Assembly: GCA_017962745.1 (NCBI GenBank)
Contig: JAGCUR010000016.1
Location: 62,001 to 126,000 of the forward strand
Origin: Bacilli bacterium
GTDB taxonomy: Bacteria > Bacillota_I > Bacilli_A > ML615J-28 > CAG-698
DNA: 64,000 nucleotides
Direction: 5' to 3'
The notes below the pieces were generated by a model. The model did no database searches and was not told the origin of the DNA. It saw only the letters and a list, made by a program, of their open reading frames with translations. A program made the translations under genes and the position numbers. Shown piece after piece: positions 43,660 to 51,625 of this stretch (positions are counted from its first letter, which is position 1; every line of letters begins with the position of its first letter).

Positions 43660-46539
43660 TTATTTGAATAAATTCTTAGTAACTTTGAATAATTCTTTAT
43701 TCTCTTCAATCTTATTTTCATTTCCGATTGTACAAATACCACTTGTCTTTAAGATTTCCTCAAATAAAGGTTTTAATGCTTTAATATCATCAATTGTACA
43801 ATTGATCATTTTATTTCTTTCTTCTATGATTTGCTTACTATCTACATTAGTTAAATAAGCTATCATTGCCACATCACCTTTTCTCTTTGGAGGAAGTGGA
43901 GCATCGATATCACCAAATGTACCAATGATATAACCAGTAATATCACCGCTTAAACTATCGATATATTCAGGAATCCTCTTAAATACTTCATAAGTTTCAG
44001 CTAGTTTTGGGTCACGATAAGATCCTAACATGATATCGCCTTCTCTTGTAAAGTTACAAGTGAAGCCATATGCACCACCAAGTACTCTAACTTGGGTCCA
44101 TAAATAATCATATTTTAAAGCCGTACCAAGTACTCTTAAAACTGGATTATACTTAGAAATATTAGCATAACTACCTGCTAAGCAAGCGAATTGAACAGTT
44201 GAGCTTGATTTGAAACCTTCATTTTTGAATTCAGGTACAAATTCAAAGCTACCTGCTTCACATTCGCCACTGTATAAGCAGTTATTAAAATCTTTAACTA
44301 ACTTTTCTTCAATACGATTAGGGTTAGTATATGAATAAATTAAGTTTTCTTTTCTAAAGATTATCTTTGCTAACTTCTCTAGATTTTCTTTAAATTCAGA
44401 GAATCTTTCTTCAAAATTAGCTTCTAAATCTTCAATAAACTTATATTGATCAATTCCTGAGATTAACTCATTATATTTAGCAGACTTTTTATAATAACTT
44501 AAAGCTCTACCGATACCAGCACCCATACCACTAGCAGCTAACATCATTTGACCGCGTGATTTGTCTTTAGCTACGATTTCATATAAACGTTTCTTATCAT
44601 CAAATTTAGAAGTTTTGATGATTTCTTTTACCATATCAAAAGCAAATTCAGTCTTTGATTCTAATACTCTAACATCAATATTTAAATAAGGTAGGGCATC
44701 ATCAGCATTTGCATATGCTTGAGCTGCAAAATTAATACCACCAGTATTAATTAATATTTCATTTGATAATTCAGAATAGTTGTAATGTTCTGTAGATACA
44801 GATCCAAGTACACTAGTAAGTAATCCTACATATGGAAGTAAGTCGTTACTTACTTTAGAGAAATCAAACATAAATGTGATGTAGTTAATACCATTTGTGA
44901 ATAAATCGTGGCGAACTAGTTTAGTTCCATCGATTTCCACACAATCATTTTTAACTTCATCTAAATCTTTCTTAATATCATTAATTGTAAGTCTAGGAAG
45001 TTTAGCTAAATCTTCAGGGCTTGATGGACTTCCTTGATATTCTTTTAATGCTTTTGTATCGTTAATTAGTTTTTCAATTTGTTCATCGCTTAGGCTAGCT
45101 TTGTAATTAGCTAATTTTTCTGCTACTGCTTTTTCACGTTCTTCACCTAAAGTGTTAGAAGGTGAACATGTAACATAAGCGATATGGTTATTATTTAATA
45201 AATATTTTTCAATAATTCCTTCAAAATAATTACCATTTGCATCATTTCTTAACTCATCAAATACTTTATTAGTTAATAATCTATTGAATGGATCATTATC
45301 ATCATATAGCCATGTTTCAAGCATACCAATCGCATAGAATAAACCTTTTGGTGCGCCACCAAAATCAGCTTCTCTAATCTTAAAATCATAGTAGTTAATA
45401 GCAGCAAGTAATGCTTTCTTATCGATACCTTCTTTTACGATTTTACGAAGTGTTTCATTGATAATTCTAGCGAATTCTTCTACTTTTCCATCTTTGGCAT
45501 CTTTTACTTCAATTGAAATAACTGGTTGAAGAATGCCTGAATCATAACTTGACATTACATCTTTACAAATACCACTATCAAGTAATGCTTGTTTTAGTGG
45601 AGCACCTGGCATATCAAGTAATGCATAATTTAAAATACTAAAAGCATTAGCTAGTTTTGTATCACCATTTTCCCCAATTAAAACATTATATGAATAATAT
45701 GTTTTATCATCTAATGATTCATCTTTACCAACTGGATAGTATATTTGTTCGTAACGCGGTTTATCAAATGGTTTTTGATAAGCAATTTCACTATGAGGCT
45801 CAATTTTATCAAATTTAGATAAATATTCTTTATCTAACCAATCAATCTTTTCTTCCATATTCATATTTCCATATAAACAAATATATGAATTAGATGGATG
45901 ATAATATTTAGAATGGAAATTCTTAAAGTTTTCGTAAGTTAAATCCGGAATAAATTCAGGATCGCCTCCCGATTCTACTCCATATGTAGTATCTGGAAAT
46001 AGTGCATGCATGCTAGCTCTAGCTACTACTTGTTCAGGAGATGAGAAAGCACCTTTCATTTCATTATAAACAACACCATTATAAATGATTGGGCTATCTT
46101 TATCTGCTAATTCATAATGCCATCCTTCTTGTTTGAAGATTTCTTCGTGAAGGTATACATTTGGATAAAATACGGCATCCATGTATACTTCCATCAAATT
46201 AGCGAAATCTTTATCGTTGCATGAAGCAGTTGGATATAAAGTCTTATCCGCAAATGTTAAGGCATTTAAAAATGTATTTAGCGAACTCTTCAATAGTTCT
46301 ACAAACGGATCTTTAACTGGGAATTTCTTTGATCCACATAATGTAGAATGTTCTAAAATATGAGGTACACCAGTATCATCAGTAGGTGGTGTTCTAAATC
46401 CTACTTGGAATACTTTGTTTTCATCATCATTAGCTAGTAATACTAGTCTTGCACCACTCTTATTATGTTTTAAAAGAGTAGCTTTTGAATGAATTTCTTC
46501 GATAAATTCTTCTTTAATAACTGTATAGTTTTTATTCAT
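43660..46539 (-). CDS. M16C family zinc peptidase (presequence protease-like)
   Basis: A 959-residue cytosolic insulinase-type peptidase that degrades peptides inside a closed chamber. The inverted zinc motif HILEH is at 60-64 within DDTGVPHILEHSTLCGS, followed by PFVELLKSSLNTFLNALT typical of the M16C/PreP branch. The third-ligand region lies in YNEMKGAFSSPE. The length fits the fused two-half architecture of M16C. AGGAGG precedes the ATG and TATAAT lies at 46572-46567. Confidence 0.92.
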   Translation of the reverse strand: MNKNYTVIKEEFIEEIHSKATLLKHNKSGARLVLLANDDENKVFQVGFRTPPTDDTGVPHILEHSTLCGSKKFPVKDPFVELLKSSLNTFLNALTFADKTLYPTASCNDKDFANLMEVYMDAVFYPNVYLHEEIFKQEGWHYELADKDSPIIYNGVVYNEMKGAFSSPEQVVARASMHALFPDTTYGVESGGDPEFIPDLTYENFKNFHSKYYHPSNSYICLYGNMNMEEKIDWLDKEYLSKFDKIEPHSEIAYQKPFDKPRYEQIYYPVGKDESLDDKTYYSYNVLIGENGDTKLANAFSILNYALLDMPGAPLKQALLDSGICKDVMSSYDSGILQPVISIEVKDAKDGKVEEFARIINETLRKIVKEGIDKKALLAAINYYDFKIREADFGGAPKGLFYAIGMLETWLYDDNDPFNRLLTNKVFDELRNDANGNYFEGIIEKYLLNNNHIAYVTCSPSNTLGEEREKAVAEKLANYKASLSDEQIEKLINDTKALKEYQGSPSSPEDLAKLPRLTINDIKKDLDEVKNDCVEIDGTKLVRHDLFTNGINYITFMFDFSKVSNDLLPYVGLLTSVLGSVSTEHYNYSELSNEILINTGGINFAAQAYANADDALPYLNIDVRVLESKTEFAFDMVKEIIKTSKFDDKKRLYEIVAKDKSRGQMMLAASGMGAGIGRALSYYKKSAKYNELISGIDQYKFIEDLEANFEERFSEFKENLEKLAKIIFRKENLIYSYTNPNRIEEKLVKDFNNCLYSGECEAGSFEFVPEFKNEGFKSSSTVQFACLAGSYANISKYNPVLRVLGTALKYDYLWTQVRVLGGAYGFTCNFTREGDIMLGSYRDPKLAETYEVFKRIPEYIDSLSGDITGYIIGTFGDIDAPLPPKRKGDVAMIAYLTNVDSKQIIEERNKMINCTIDDIKALKPLFEEILKTSGICTIGNENKIEENKELFKVTKNLFK

Positions 46540-46573
46540 ATTAGCCTCCTCAAGTCTATTTATTCCATTATAA

Positions 46574-46603
46574 CAAAAAAAGTTATAGTTTAAAACTATA
46601 ACT
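46574..46603 (-). terminator. Terminator of the structured RNA gene
   Basis: AGTTATAGTTT (46581-46591) pairs with AAACTATAACT (46593-46603), 11 bp with a one-base loop as drawn. On the minus strand a run of T follows (46580-46575); on the plus strand eight T follow after CA, so it can work both ways. It separates the RNA gene from the M16 peptidase promoter. Confidence 0.85.
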
Positions 46604-46789
46604 CATTTTTTTTATCAGCCCAGAAAGCCGTTAATACGCATGTGGACCATAAAGTTCACAGGGTGGATGTCTCTTGCGTAGCTTCGGGATTCTCTGCAGG
46701 GGGGCAAAGCGTTCACGCCCACTACACCTTGACTTCCTAAAAATAAAATGTTCGGCGCGCAATATAGTATAAATGCGAACTTTCCAGGT
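46575..46789 (-). ncRNA. Structured small RNA gene of about 215 nt (family not identified; 6S-like candidate)
   Basis: A non-coding stretch richer in G and C than its surroundings, with its own perfect promoter and terminator on the minus strand. The expected transcript begins near 46789. The ends pair: CCTGGAAAG (46788-46780) with CTTTCTGGG (46627-46619), then CGCAT (46777-46773) with ATGCG (46641-46637). Inside, GTGTAG pairs with CTACGC, and GGGC with GCCC around a small hairpin. Length, closed-end stem and single-gene transcription resemble 6S RNA, but I do not see decisive family sequence. It lacks the SRP RNA signature, a tRNA-like end (tmRNA) and RNase P conserved blocks. A 74-codon open frame here is not credible. 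Confidence 0.65.
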
Positions 46790-46795
46790 AATTTC

Positions 46796-46824
46796 ATTAT
46801 AGTCAAAGATATTTTATTTGTCAA
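46796..46824 (-). promoter_or_regulatory. Perfect consensus promoter of the RNA gene
   Basis: TTGACA (46824-46819), a 17-base spacer and TATAAT (46801-46796): identical to the sigma-70/sigma-A consensus at all twelve positions. It is the strongest-looking promoter in the window and drives no protein gene, which supports an abundant RNA product. Confidence 0.9.
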
Positions 46825-46852
46825 CTTTATACCCGCCACATTTCACATTATT

Positions 46853-47551
46853 TTATTTAATTAATGTAAATAATCGTCTAGTCTCTTTTGCCTCATTTGG
46901 CCATGCATAATAATCTATTTTTAGATCTTTAAAATACATCTTAAAGATACTGATCCACTCTTCATCAGTCATTGAATTTAGTCTTAAAACCCCATCGATA
47001 AAGACAAGTGAGCCACTAACTTCTGCTCCTCTATTTTTCATTAAAACGGGATCTATATAATAATTTAGCGAAAATATTACCTTTGATCCTTCTTTTACTA
47101 CTCTAGATGCTTCTTCTACAATCTCTTTTGCCATATCAAGCGGAATTACATCAATTACATTAGAACAAAACAACCCATCATATTTATTGCAATCTTGTTC
47201 CTTTAGCCATTCTTTATCAATAGCAAAAGCGCTTATTTTATCGTTTACCTTAAAACCTTCACAATAAGCTTCAACCATTAACTTTGCATTTTTAGCTACA
47301 TCAACCGCATCAATATGGCTTACTCCATTTTTAGCCATAATGATTGATGCCCAGCCACTTCCGCAGCCATAATCTAAAACATTTCTGCATCCTTTAAAGC
47401 TAGCAATTGCATCATGTTGTTTTTGGGATGGTGCTAAAGATTTATAATCAACATCTGGATTAATTGATTTAATGATTTCATCCTTATCTTCTTCACTAAT
47501 TCCAAAACCTTTATTCCAAAACTCTACTAAGTTTAAATAAACATCTTTCAT
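46853..47551 (-). CDS. Class I SAM-dependent methyltransferase
   Basis: A 232-residue methyltransferase of unknown substrate. Motif I is NVLDYGCGSGWASI (about 58-71), followed by HIDAVDVAKNAK (motif II acidic residue), YDGLFCSNVIDVIP and a UbiE/Methyltransf_11-like C-terminal half. AAGGTGA precedes the ATG. It appears to be transcribed alone, upstream of the RNA gene, whose promoter begins about 30 bases past its stop. Confidence 0.82.
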   Translation of the reverse strand: MKDVYLNLVEFWNKGFGISEEDKDEIIKSINPDVDYKSLAPSQKQHDAIASFKGCRNVLDYGCGSGWASIIMAKNGVSHIDAVDVAKNAKLMVEAYCEGFKVNDKISAFAIDKEWLKEQDCNKYDGLFCSNVIDVIPLDMAKEIVEEASRVVKEGSKVIFSLNYYIDPVLMKNRGAEVSGSLVFIDGVLRLNSMTDEEWISIFKMYFKDLKIDYYAWPNEAKETRRLFTLIK

Positions 47552-47611
47552 CTTATCACCTTATTTTCTAGTTAGACTAGTTATTACTTCAACTGACCAC
47601 GGCTTGGTCTC

Positions 47612-47645
47612 GCAAAAATGATTTCGGACCACTTTTTGCTTTTTT
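47612..47645 (+). terminator. Terminator-like hairpin on the plus strand
   Basis: GCAAAAA (47612-47618) pairs with TTTTTGC (47633-47639), followed by six T on the plus strand. No plus-strand gene precedes it. It overlaps an inverted repeat TGGTC/GGACCA, so it may be an end of the decayed insertion sequence to its right. Confidence 0.4.
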
Positions 47646-47811
47646 GAGAACATATAAGACATCTTATTACAAAAACTTAATCAAAAATAGCATCCGTATA
47701 AACGCTTATCTTTTTGGGTAATATAAACCTCCACGCATTAAAACACACACCGAATATTTTTCAACTCAATTTTATCATATATGTTATTATTTAATACACC
47801 TTTTAGTCTCA

Positions 47812-48030
47812 CATCATTTACAAACTAACAGTACACCAACTGATAACCCAATTATTGAATCTTTAAATGGTTGGATAAATGAAGAATTGTATAAAGATTT
47901 TAAACTATATAAATCAAATAATATTTATAAAGCAATAGATGATTATATTGCCTACTTTAATAATGAGCGGCTGGCTTGTACCCTAGGGTACAAAAGCCCC
48001 ATTCAATATAGAACTGAATGGGGTTATTAA
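47812..48030 (+). pseudogene. IS3-family transposase remnant (C-terminal part)
   Basis: The only plus-strand coding trace in the window. The frame ending at TAA 48030 translates as TPTDNPIIESLNGWINEELY, then YIAYFNNERLACTLGYKSP and IQYRTEW. This is the end of an IS3-type DDE transposase (PTDN...E with the final Glu, then the FNxxRxxxxLGYKxPxxYR tail). The catalytic core upstream is missing or unreadable, and no start exists. The 3' end of the gene contains an 18-bp perfect palindrome and a CCCCATTCA/TGAATGGGG hairpin. Confidence 0.75.
47976..48024 (-). terminator. Palindrome and hairpin used as likely terminator of the 5'-nucleotidase gene
   Basis: CCCCATTCA (47997-48005) pairs with TGAATGGGG (about 48015-48023), and on the minus strand GGGGC is followed by TTTTG. 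Just beyond, TTGTACCCTAGGGTACAA (47976-47993) is a perfect 18-bp palindrome. Both lie in the transposase remnant. Confidence 0.5.
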
Positions 48031-48095
48031 TTATTTCTTTTTGTGTCTACAAATACTTTACTATTTCATTAATAGTTACTTTTAATATATTGTGA

Positions 48096-49751
48096 TTATT
48101 TCACAGTAATTCTGCCTTCAGTATCACTATATTTATCTTTAAGATTTCCATGTAATACATTTACAATGTATTCAACAAGCACTTCATAATCATATTTTTC
48201 ACTAAATGGTAATAGTTCATTATTCATTAATTGATTTAAGCCATCACCACCATTTTGAATTAAATAATTATGAGACGCAACAATATAAGTTTTATTAACA
48301 TCTAATGGAACATATTCGCCATTCTCTAAAACCATTACGTTATTCACTCTTCTTGCTCCATTTACTTTTACAAACATATTATTGCTATCCACTTCTACAG
48401 TTGATTCAATGCTTGTATCAATGCTATATCTAAGCCCTGATACATTAAGAAAACCACCACATTCACCAATAGCTATGCCGTCTTTTTTATAATCACTTTG
48501 GACTAATCTTGATGCCATCTCTAATAAATCTAATATTTGTTTACCGCTTGCTTTCACAATACATACGGTATTACCATAAGGATGAATTGCCATAATATCT
48601 TTGAAAGAGATATCGCCCGATTTTAAATTGTCTCTAATACCGCCACCATTTACAAAGGCAATGTCAGCACCTGTTATACTACGATAAGCATCAGCAATTA
48701 AATTACCAAGCGGTGTTTCTCTACTTCTTACTAGTCTTATGCCTTCTTCATCAAAAATTGATAACGATATATCGCTAGTAGCTAACACTCTATTTCCTAA
48801 TTCCTCAGATTTATTTCTTACTATTCCTATATAATCTGCAATTTTTTGATCTATACCTTCATAGTCAGTAATAAAATCATATTCTAATTTGCCATCTTTC
48901 TTAATGGTCAATTTTCCAAATTCATTTAGTTTATAACCTGCATCGCAAATCCTAACTTCTTTTCCATCTTTATCTTCACAAGATATCCAATTAAGATCTA
49001 AATGCTGATGGCCATCCATAATAACATCTACGCCATTAATATTCTTAATTAAATTTTTAGAAGAAAAAATAGTAACATCAGAATAACCCAAATGAGACAA
49101 AAGAATGATATAATCAGCACCATCATTTTTACATGCATCAATGCTTGATTGAACGCAATCATAAAATTCTTGCGTTGTAGATGAAGAAAAACTATATGCA
49201 TATTTCCCATCTTCCATAAAGTTACTAGGTGATGATTCTGATAATGAATTCGGCGTAGTCACTCCAACAAACCCAACATCATATTTTCCATATGTTTTTA
49301 TAACATATGGTTTAACCATATCTATCTTGTTTTCATTACTACCTTCATATTTAATATTGCAAGATACTATATCACTATTTAAATTACTTAATAAAGAACT
49401 TAATTGATCAAAGCCATAATCAAATTCATGGTTACCTAATGTAACTACATCATATCCGATTTGATTCATTATATCTATGATATAAGAGCCTTTTGAAATC
49501 GTTCCAATATAATCACCTAGGATAAAATCTCCTGCATCAGCCAAAGCAACATAATTGTTATCTTCTATCATCGCATTTTTATAGGCACTTACTTTAGCAT
49601 AGCCCAAAGAATTGCTGTTACTGACATCATCAATAGAGCAATGAATATCTGTTGTATAAATAATAACAATATCTTTATCATTTGACCTCTTTGCACATGC
49701 AGTAAGACTGATAACAAAGATTAATAATAAAATACTAACTATTCTTTTCAT
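48096..49751 (-). CDS. 5'-nucleotidase/UshA-type surface lipoprotein
   Basis: Exported metallophosphoesterase that hydrolyses nucleotides or related phosphates, 551 residues. Lipobox LTACA near residue 19. The calcineurin-like domain shows TTDIHCSID, LADAGDFILGD, TLGNHEFDYGF and MDGHQHLD (metal ligands); the C-terminal 5'-nucleotidase domain (about 310-520) has ETPLGNLIADAYR, FVNGGGIRDNLKSGDIS and LIQNGGDGL. An in-frame ATG lies 15 bases further up, but AGGTGG sits just before the ATG at 49751, so that start is chosen. Transcribed alone. Confidence 0.92.
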   Translation of the reverse strand: MKRIVSILLLIFVISLTACAKRSNDKDIVIIYTTDIHCSIDDVSNSNSLGYAKVSAYKNAMIEDNNYVALADAGDFILGDYIGTISKGSYIIDIMNQIGYDVVTLGNHEFDYGFDQLSSLLSNLNSDIVSCNIKYEGSNENKIDMVKPYVIKTYGKYDVGFVGVTTPNSLSESSPSNFMEDGKYAYSFSSSTTQEFYDCVQSSIDACKNDGADYIILLSHLGYSDVTIFSSKNLIKNINGVDVIMDGHQHLDLNWISCEDKDGKEVRICDAGYKLNEFGKLTIKKDGKLEYDFITDYEGIDQKIADYIGIVRNKSEELGNRVLATSDISLSIFDEEGIRLVRSRETPLGNLIADAYRSITGADIAFVNGGGIRDNLKSGDISFKDIMAIHPYGNTVCIVKASGKQILDLLEMASRLVQSDYKKDGIAIGECGGFLNVSGLRYSIDTSIESTVEVDSNNMFVKVNGARRVNNVMVLENGEYVPLDVNKTYIVASHNYLIQNGGDGLNQLMNNELLPFSEKYDYEVLVEYIVNVLHGNLKDKYSDTEGRITVK

Positions 49752-49883
49752 ATGCCACCTCATCATTTTTTATGATTATATAATAATACCTAAAAGACTA
49801 CTAGCATTAAAGCACTACCGAAGATAAAGAAACAATTATCTCAACGTGACTCAGTTTGTATTCGGTAACAAATAAACTAAGTT

Positions 49884-49912
49884 TCAGTTGTTCGGAAATT
49901 CCGAACAGCTGA
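49884..49912 (-). terminator. Stem-loop downstream of the AbiEii gene
   Basis: TCAG-t-TGTTCGGA, a three-base loop, then TCCGAACA-g-CTGA: twelve base pairs with one T/G mismatch on each arm. It lies just past the toxin stop. There is no long T-run, so it may be a weak terminator or mRNA-end stabiliser. Confidence 0.5.
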
Positions 49913-49918
49913 CTTAAG

Positions 49919-50728
49919 TTATATTAATCCTTTCAAAAATACAATTATTCCATTCAGTACTTCTTCGTTAGAAACACCTAACCAATTTTTATCCGATGAA
50001 GATAATCTATCAATATATACTCGATTACTAAATGTACTTTCTAGTCTGCTAATGATGTCATTTACATTCTTTTCTTTCATCTTATCATCATCAAATATTA
50101 ACACCTTAAATGCATTGATAGTCTTTTCCTTATTTACGTTTGATATTAAATAATAGATATCATAAATATCTTTATATCTTGTGGATAGGAAACCAAACTT
50201 TAGAATTGACTTTAATTTTTCTGCTAATATTTGTTCTTTAGAATTAATAAATAGTGTAGCCCCACCTGTATCAAAAGAAAGATCAAAGCAGTATTCTTCT
50301 TGTACTAATTTTACATATTTATGAACACCAATATCAATCTTACTTGTTAGTGCATTATTAAACACATCCTTAATGTTTATATATACTCTTTTTCCTTCAT
50401 AATCTTGATGTTTAAGTTCTTCAGGAATACCGATAACATCAATTCTAATTCCCATGATTCCATTTAATGACTCAATAAAATTAGTAATGCCATCATCAGT
50501 TAAAGGATATCTAATAAAATCAAGGTCAATATCAAGAGTTGCCCTACGAGTATTATTAGTTATACTTCGCATTACAACTCCACCCTTTATTGTTATATTA
50601 TTAGCATAAGCACTTTTTGATATTAATAGCAAAATAATATCTTGACATAGTTTTGCATCGACATATTCGCCTTCATATCCTTCTTTCTTTATTGAGTTCG
50701 TTAATTCTAAAATATTTATGTTATCCAT
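49919..50728 (-). CDS. AbiEii-type nucleotidyltransferase toxin
   Basis: A 269-residue toxin of the type IV toxin-antitoxin/abortive-infection system AbiE, which transfers nucleotides to tRNA in characterised members. Motifs: KGGVVMRSI...TRRATLDIDL (nucleotidyltransferase G-[GS] and the D-x-D pair, about 48-70), then KIDIGVHK, AEKLKSILKFG and RYKDIYDIYYL. The ATG overlaps the TGA of the upstream antitoxin frame (TGATG), with AGAGGT inside that gene. The toxin gene is intact although its antitoxin frame has a premature stop. Confidence 0.87.
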   Translation of the reverse strand: MDNINILELTNSIKKEGYEGEYVDAKLCQDIILLLISKSAYANNITIKGGVVMRSITNNTRRATLDIDLDFIRYPLTDDGITNFIESLNGIMGIRIDVIGIPEELKHQDYEGKRVYINIKDVFNNALTSKIDIGVHKYVKLVQEEYCFDLSFDTGGATLFINSKEQILAEKLKSILKFGFLSTRYKDIYDIYYLISNVNKEKTINAFKVLIFDDDKMKEKNVNDIISRLESTFSNRVYIDRLSSSDKNWLGVSNEEVLNGIIVFLKGLI

Positions 50729-51270
50729 CAGAGTACCTCTTCTTGAATTATTTTAAGAATCATATCCTTCTTAGGAAAGTCTTTTAAAATATCTATTACT
50801 TCTTGAAAATTAATTTCGTTAACATTCTTGCGATAATAATTGATTAATTCTTTATAGTAGTCTTATGCAATATCATGTTTATATCTTATTAATTCAATTA
50901 ATAATCTTTCTTTTGAGTAAATATTTATTTTAGTTCCAAAATACTCAAATGAAGTAACACCAAGATATAATATGTCATTATCCATAAAGAACTGTTTTAT
51001 AGCTGGATCATTATATTTAGCCCCATTTTTATTTGAGGCTATATAATACTTATCAGGAATAACATCGCTTATACCATAATAATAAAAAGCAGATTTGAAA
51101 GTGAATATTGGGTTATTATATTTCTTTACAACAATATCTATTTCTTTAACTGATTTGGTTGCTGAATACAAACCATTATCTATTTTAAATATTTCTTCTT
51201 TTTCAATAGCTTTCTTTAATTTGTACCAATTACCATACTTTTTAATTATTTCATCATAATCATAAATCAT
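50728..51270 (-). pseudogene. AbiEi-type antitoxin/regulator with premature TAA
   Basis: Cognate antitoxin of AbiEii. The N-terminal winged-helix part (MIYDYDEIIKKYGNWYKLKK) and the AbiEi body (FTFKSAFYYYGISDVIPDKYYIAS, IYSKERLLIELIRYKHDIA) are followed by TAA at 50865-50863. In the same frame the sequence continues DYYKELINYYRKNVNEIN to EEVL and TGA, the family's normal C-terminus, overlapping the toxin start. Position suggests TAT or TAC (Tyr) mutated to TAA. The short form has 135 residues; the full frame would have about 180. The ATG at 51270 has AAAGGTGA just upstream, so an in-frame ATG 18 bases earlier is not used. The truncated product may still bind DNA. Confidence 0.8.
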
Positions 51271-51308
51271 AAGGTCACCTTTGAGCATTTAACCACAAAA
51301 TATTATTT

Positions 51309-51358
51309 TTTGTGCGCTTTTACACAAATAGTATATATTATATTTAACTATTAGTCAA
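51309..51358 (-). promoter_or_regulatory. AbiE promoter with inverted-repeat operator
   Basis: TTGACT (51358-51353), a 17-base spacer and TATACT (51335-51330) form a good promoter. Just downstream, TTTGTG (51309-51314) and CACAAA (51323-51328) form an inverted repeat covering the transcription start. AbiEi proteins are known to repress their own promoters through inverted repeats; assigning this one is inference. Confidence 0.65.
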
Positions 51359-51365
51359 TATAAAA

Positions 51366-51392
51366 AGAAGTAATTTTTCATTAATTACTTCT
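51366..51392 (-). terminator. Terminator at the end of the mobile element
   Basis: AGAAGTAATT (51366-51375) and AATTACTTCT (51383-51392) form a perfect 10-bp stem with a seven-base loop; five T follow on the minus strand. It would end transcription coming from the recombinase gene before the AbiE promoter. Confidence 0.75.
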
Positions 51393-51477
51393 TCTTGTTT
51401 TCTCTTTTCGGACAAAGTTTTATTCTTTGTTCTCTATTAACTGCCCAGTCCGCGAGATAATTGAACATACACTCTCC

Positions 51478-51532
51478 ACATATTTGCACTTGTATAAGAG
51501 TATTATCCTGAGAATTGTTGTTCTCAGGTTAA
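51478..51532. repeat. 55-bp direct repeat, copy A, with internal stem-loop
   Basis: Matches copy B (51562-51616) at 49 of 55 positions, 84 bases apart start to start. Inside, CCTGAGAA (51507-51514) and TTCTCAGG (51521-51528) form a perfect 8-bp hairpin; outside it ACTTGTATAAGA (51488-51499) pairs with TCTTATATGAGT (51536-51547) at 10 of 12 positions. It lies between the recombinase stop and the terminator. Confidence 0.8.
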
Positions 51533-51549
51533 AAGTCTTATATGAGTAT
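51521..51549. repeat. Left copy of a 29-bp repeat that brackets the 12-kb element
   Basis: Identical at 26 of 29 positions to 63573-63601, in the same orientation, near the other end of the element. It may be an attachment-site remnant or a replication/recombination site carried twice by the element. Confidence 0.6.
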
Positions 51550-51561
51550 CATCGTGAATCG

Positions 51562-51616
51562 ACATATTTGTACTTGTATAAGAGTGTTATCCTGGGAATA
51601 GTTTTTCTCAAGTTAA
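51562..51616. repeat. 55-bp direct repeat, copy B
   Basis: Second copy of the repeat at 51478-51532. The internal stem is partly lost (CCTGGGAA against TTCTCAAG). It ends ten bases past the recombinase stop. The 336 bases between the AbiEi start and the recombinase stop contain only these repeats, the terminator and the AbiE promoter. Confidence 0.8.
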
Positions 51617-51625
51617 CATATATTT

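Larger units (their letters stand above)
47552..48095. other. Gene-poor stretch with insertion-sequence debris
   Basis: This 544-base interval holds the hairpin at 47.61 kb, the transposase remnant described separately, and otherwise AT-rich sequence without a supportable gene. The promoter of the methyltransferase gene must lie at its left end. It separates the housekeeping block from the 5'-nucleotidase gene. Confidence 0.6.

Noticed and set aside
46575-46789. SRP RNA, tmRNA or RNase P RNA
   Set aside because: No GGUCAGG-type SRP tip, no tRNA-like end, and the length is too short for RNase P RNA.
46615-46839. A 74-codon open frame over the structured RNA region
   Set aside because: It begins upstream of the RNA transcript start, has no ribosome binding site of note and lies across strong base-paired segments; the perfect promoter sits inside it.
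51478-51616. CRISPR array
   Set aside because: Only two repeats of 55 bp with a 29-bp gap, no further units and no cas genes.
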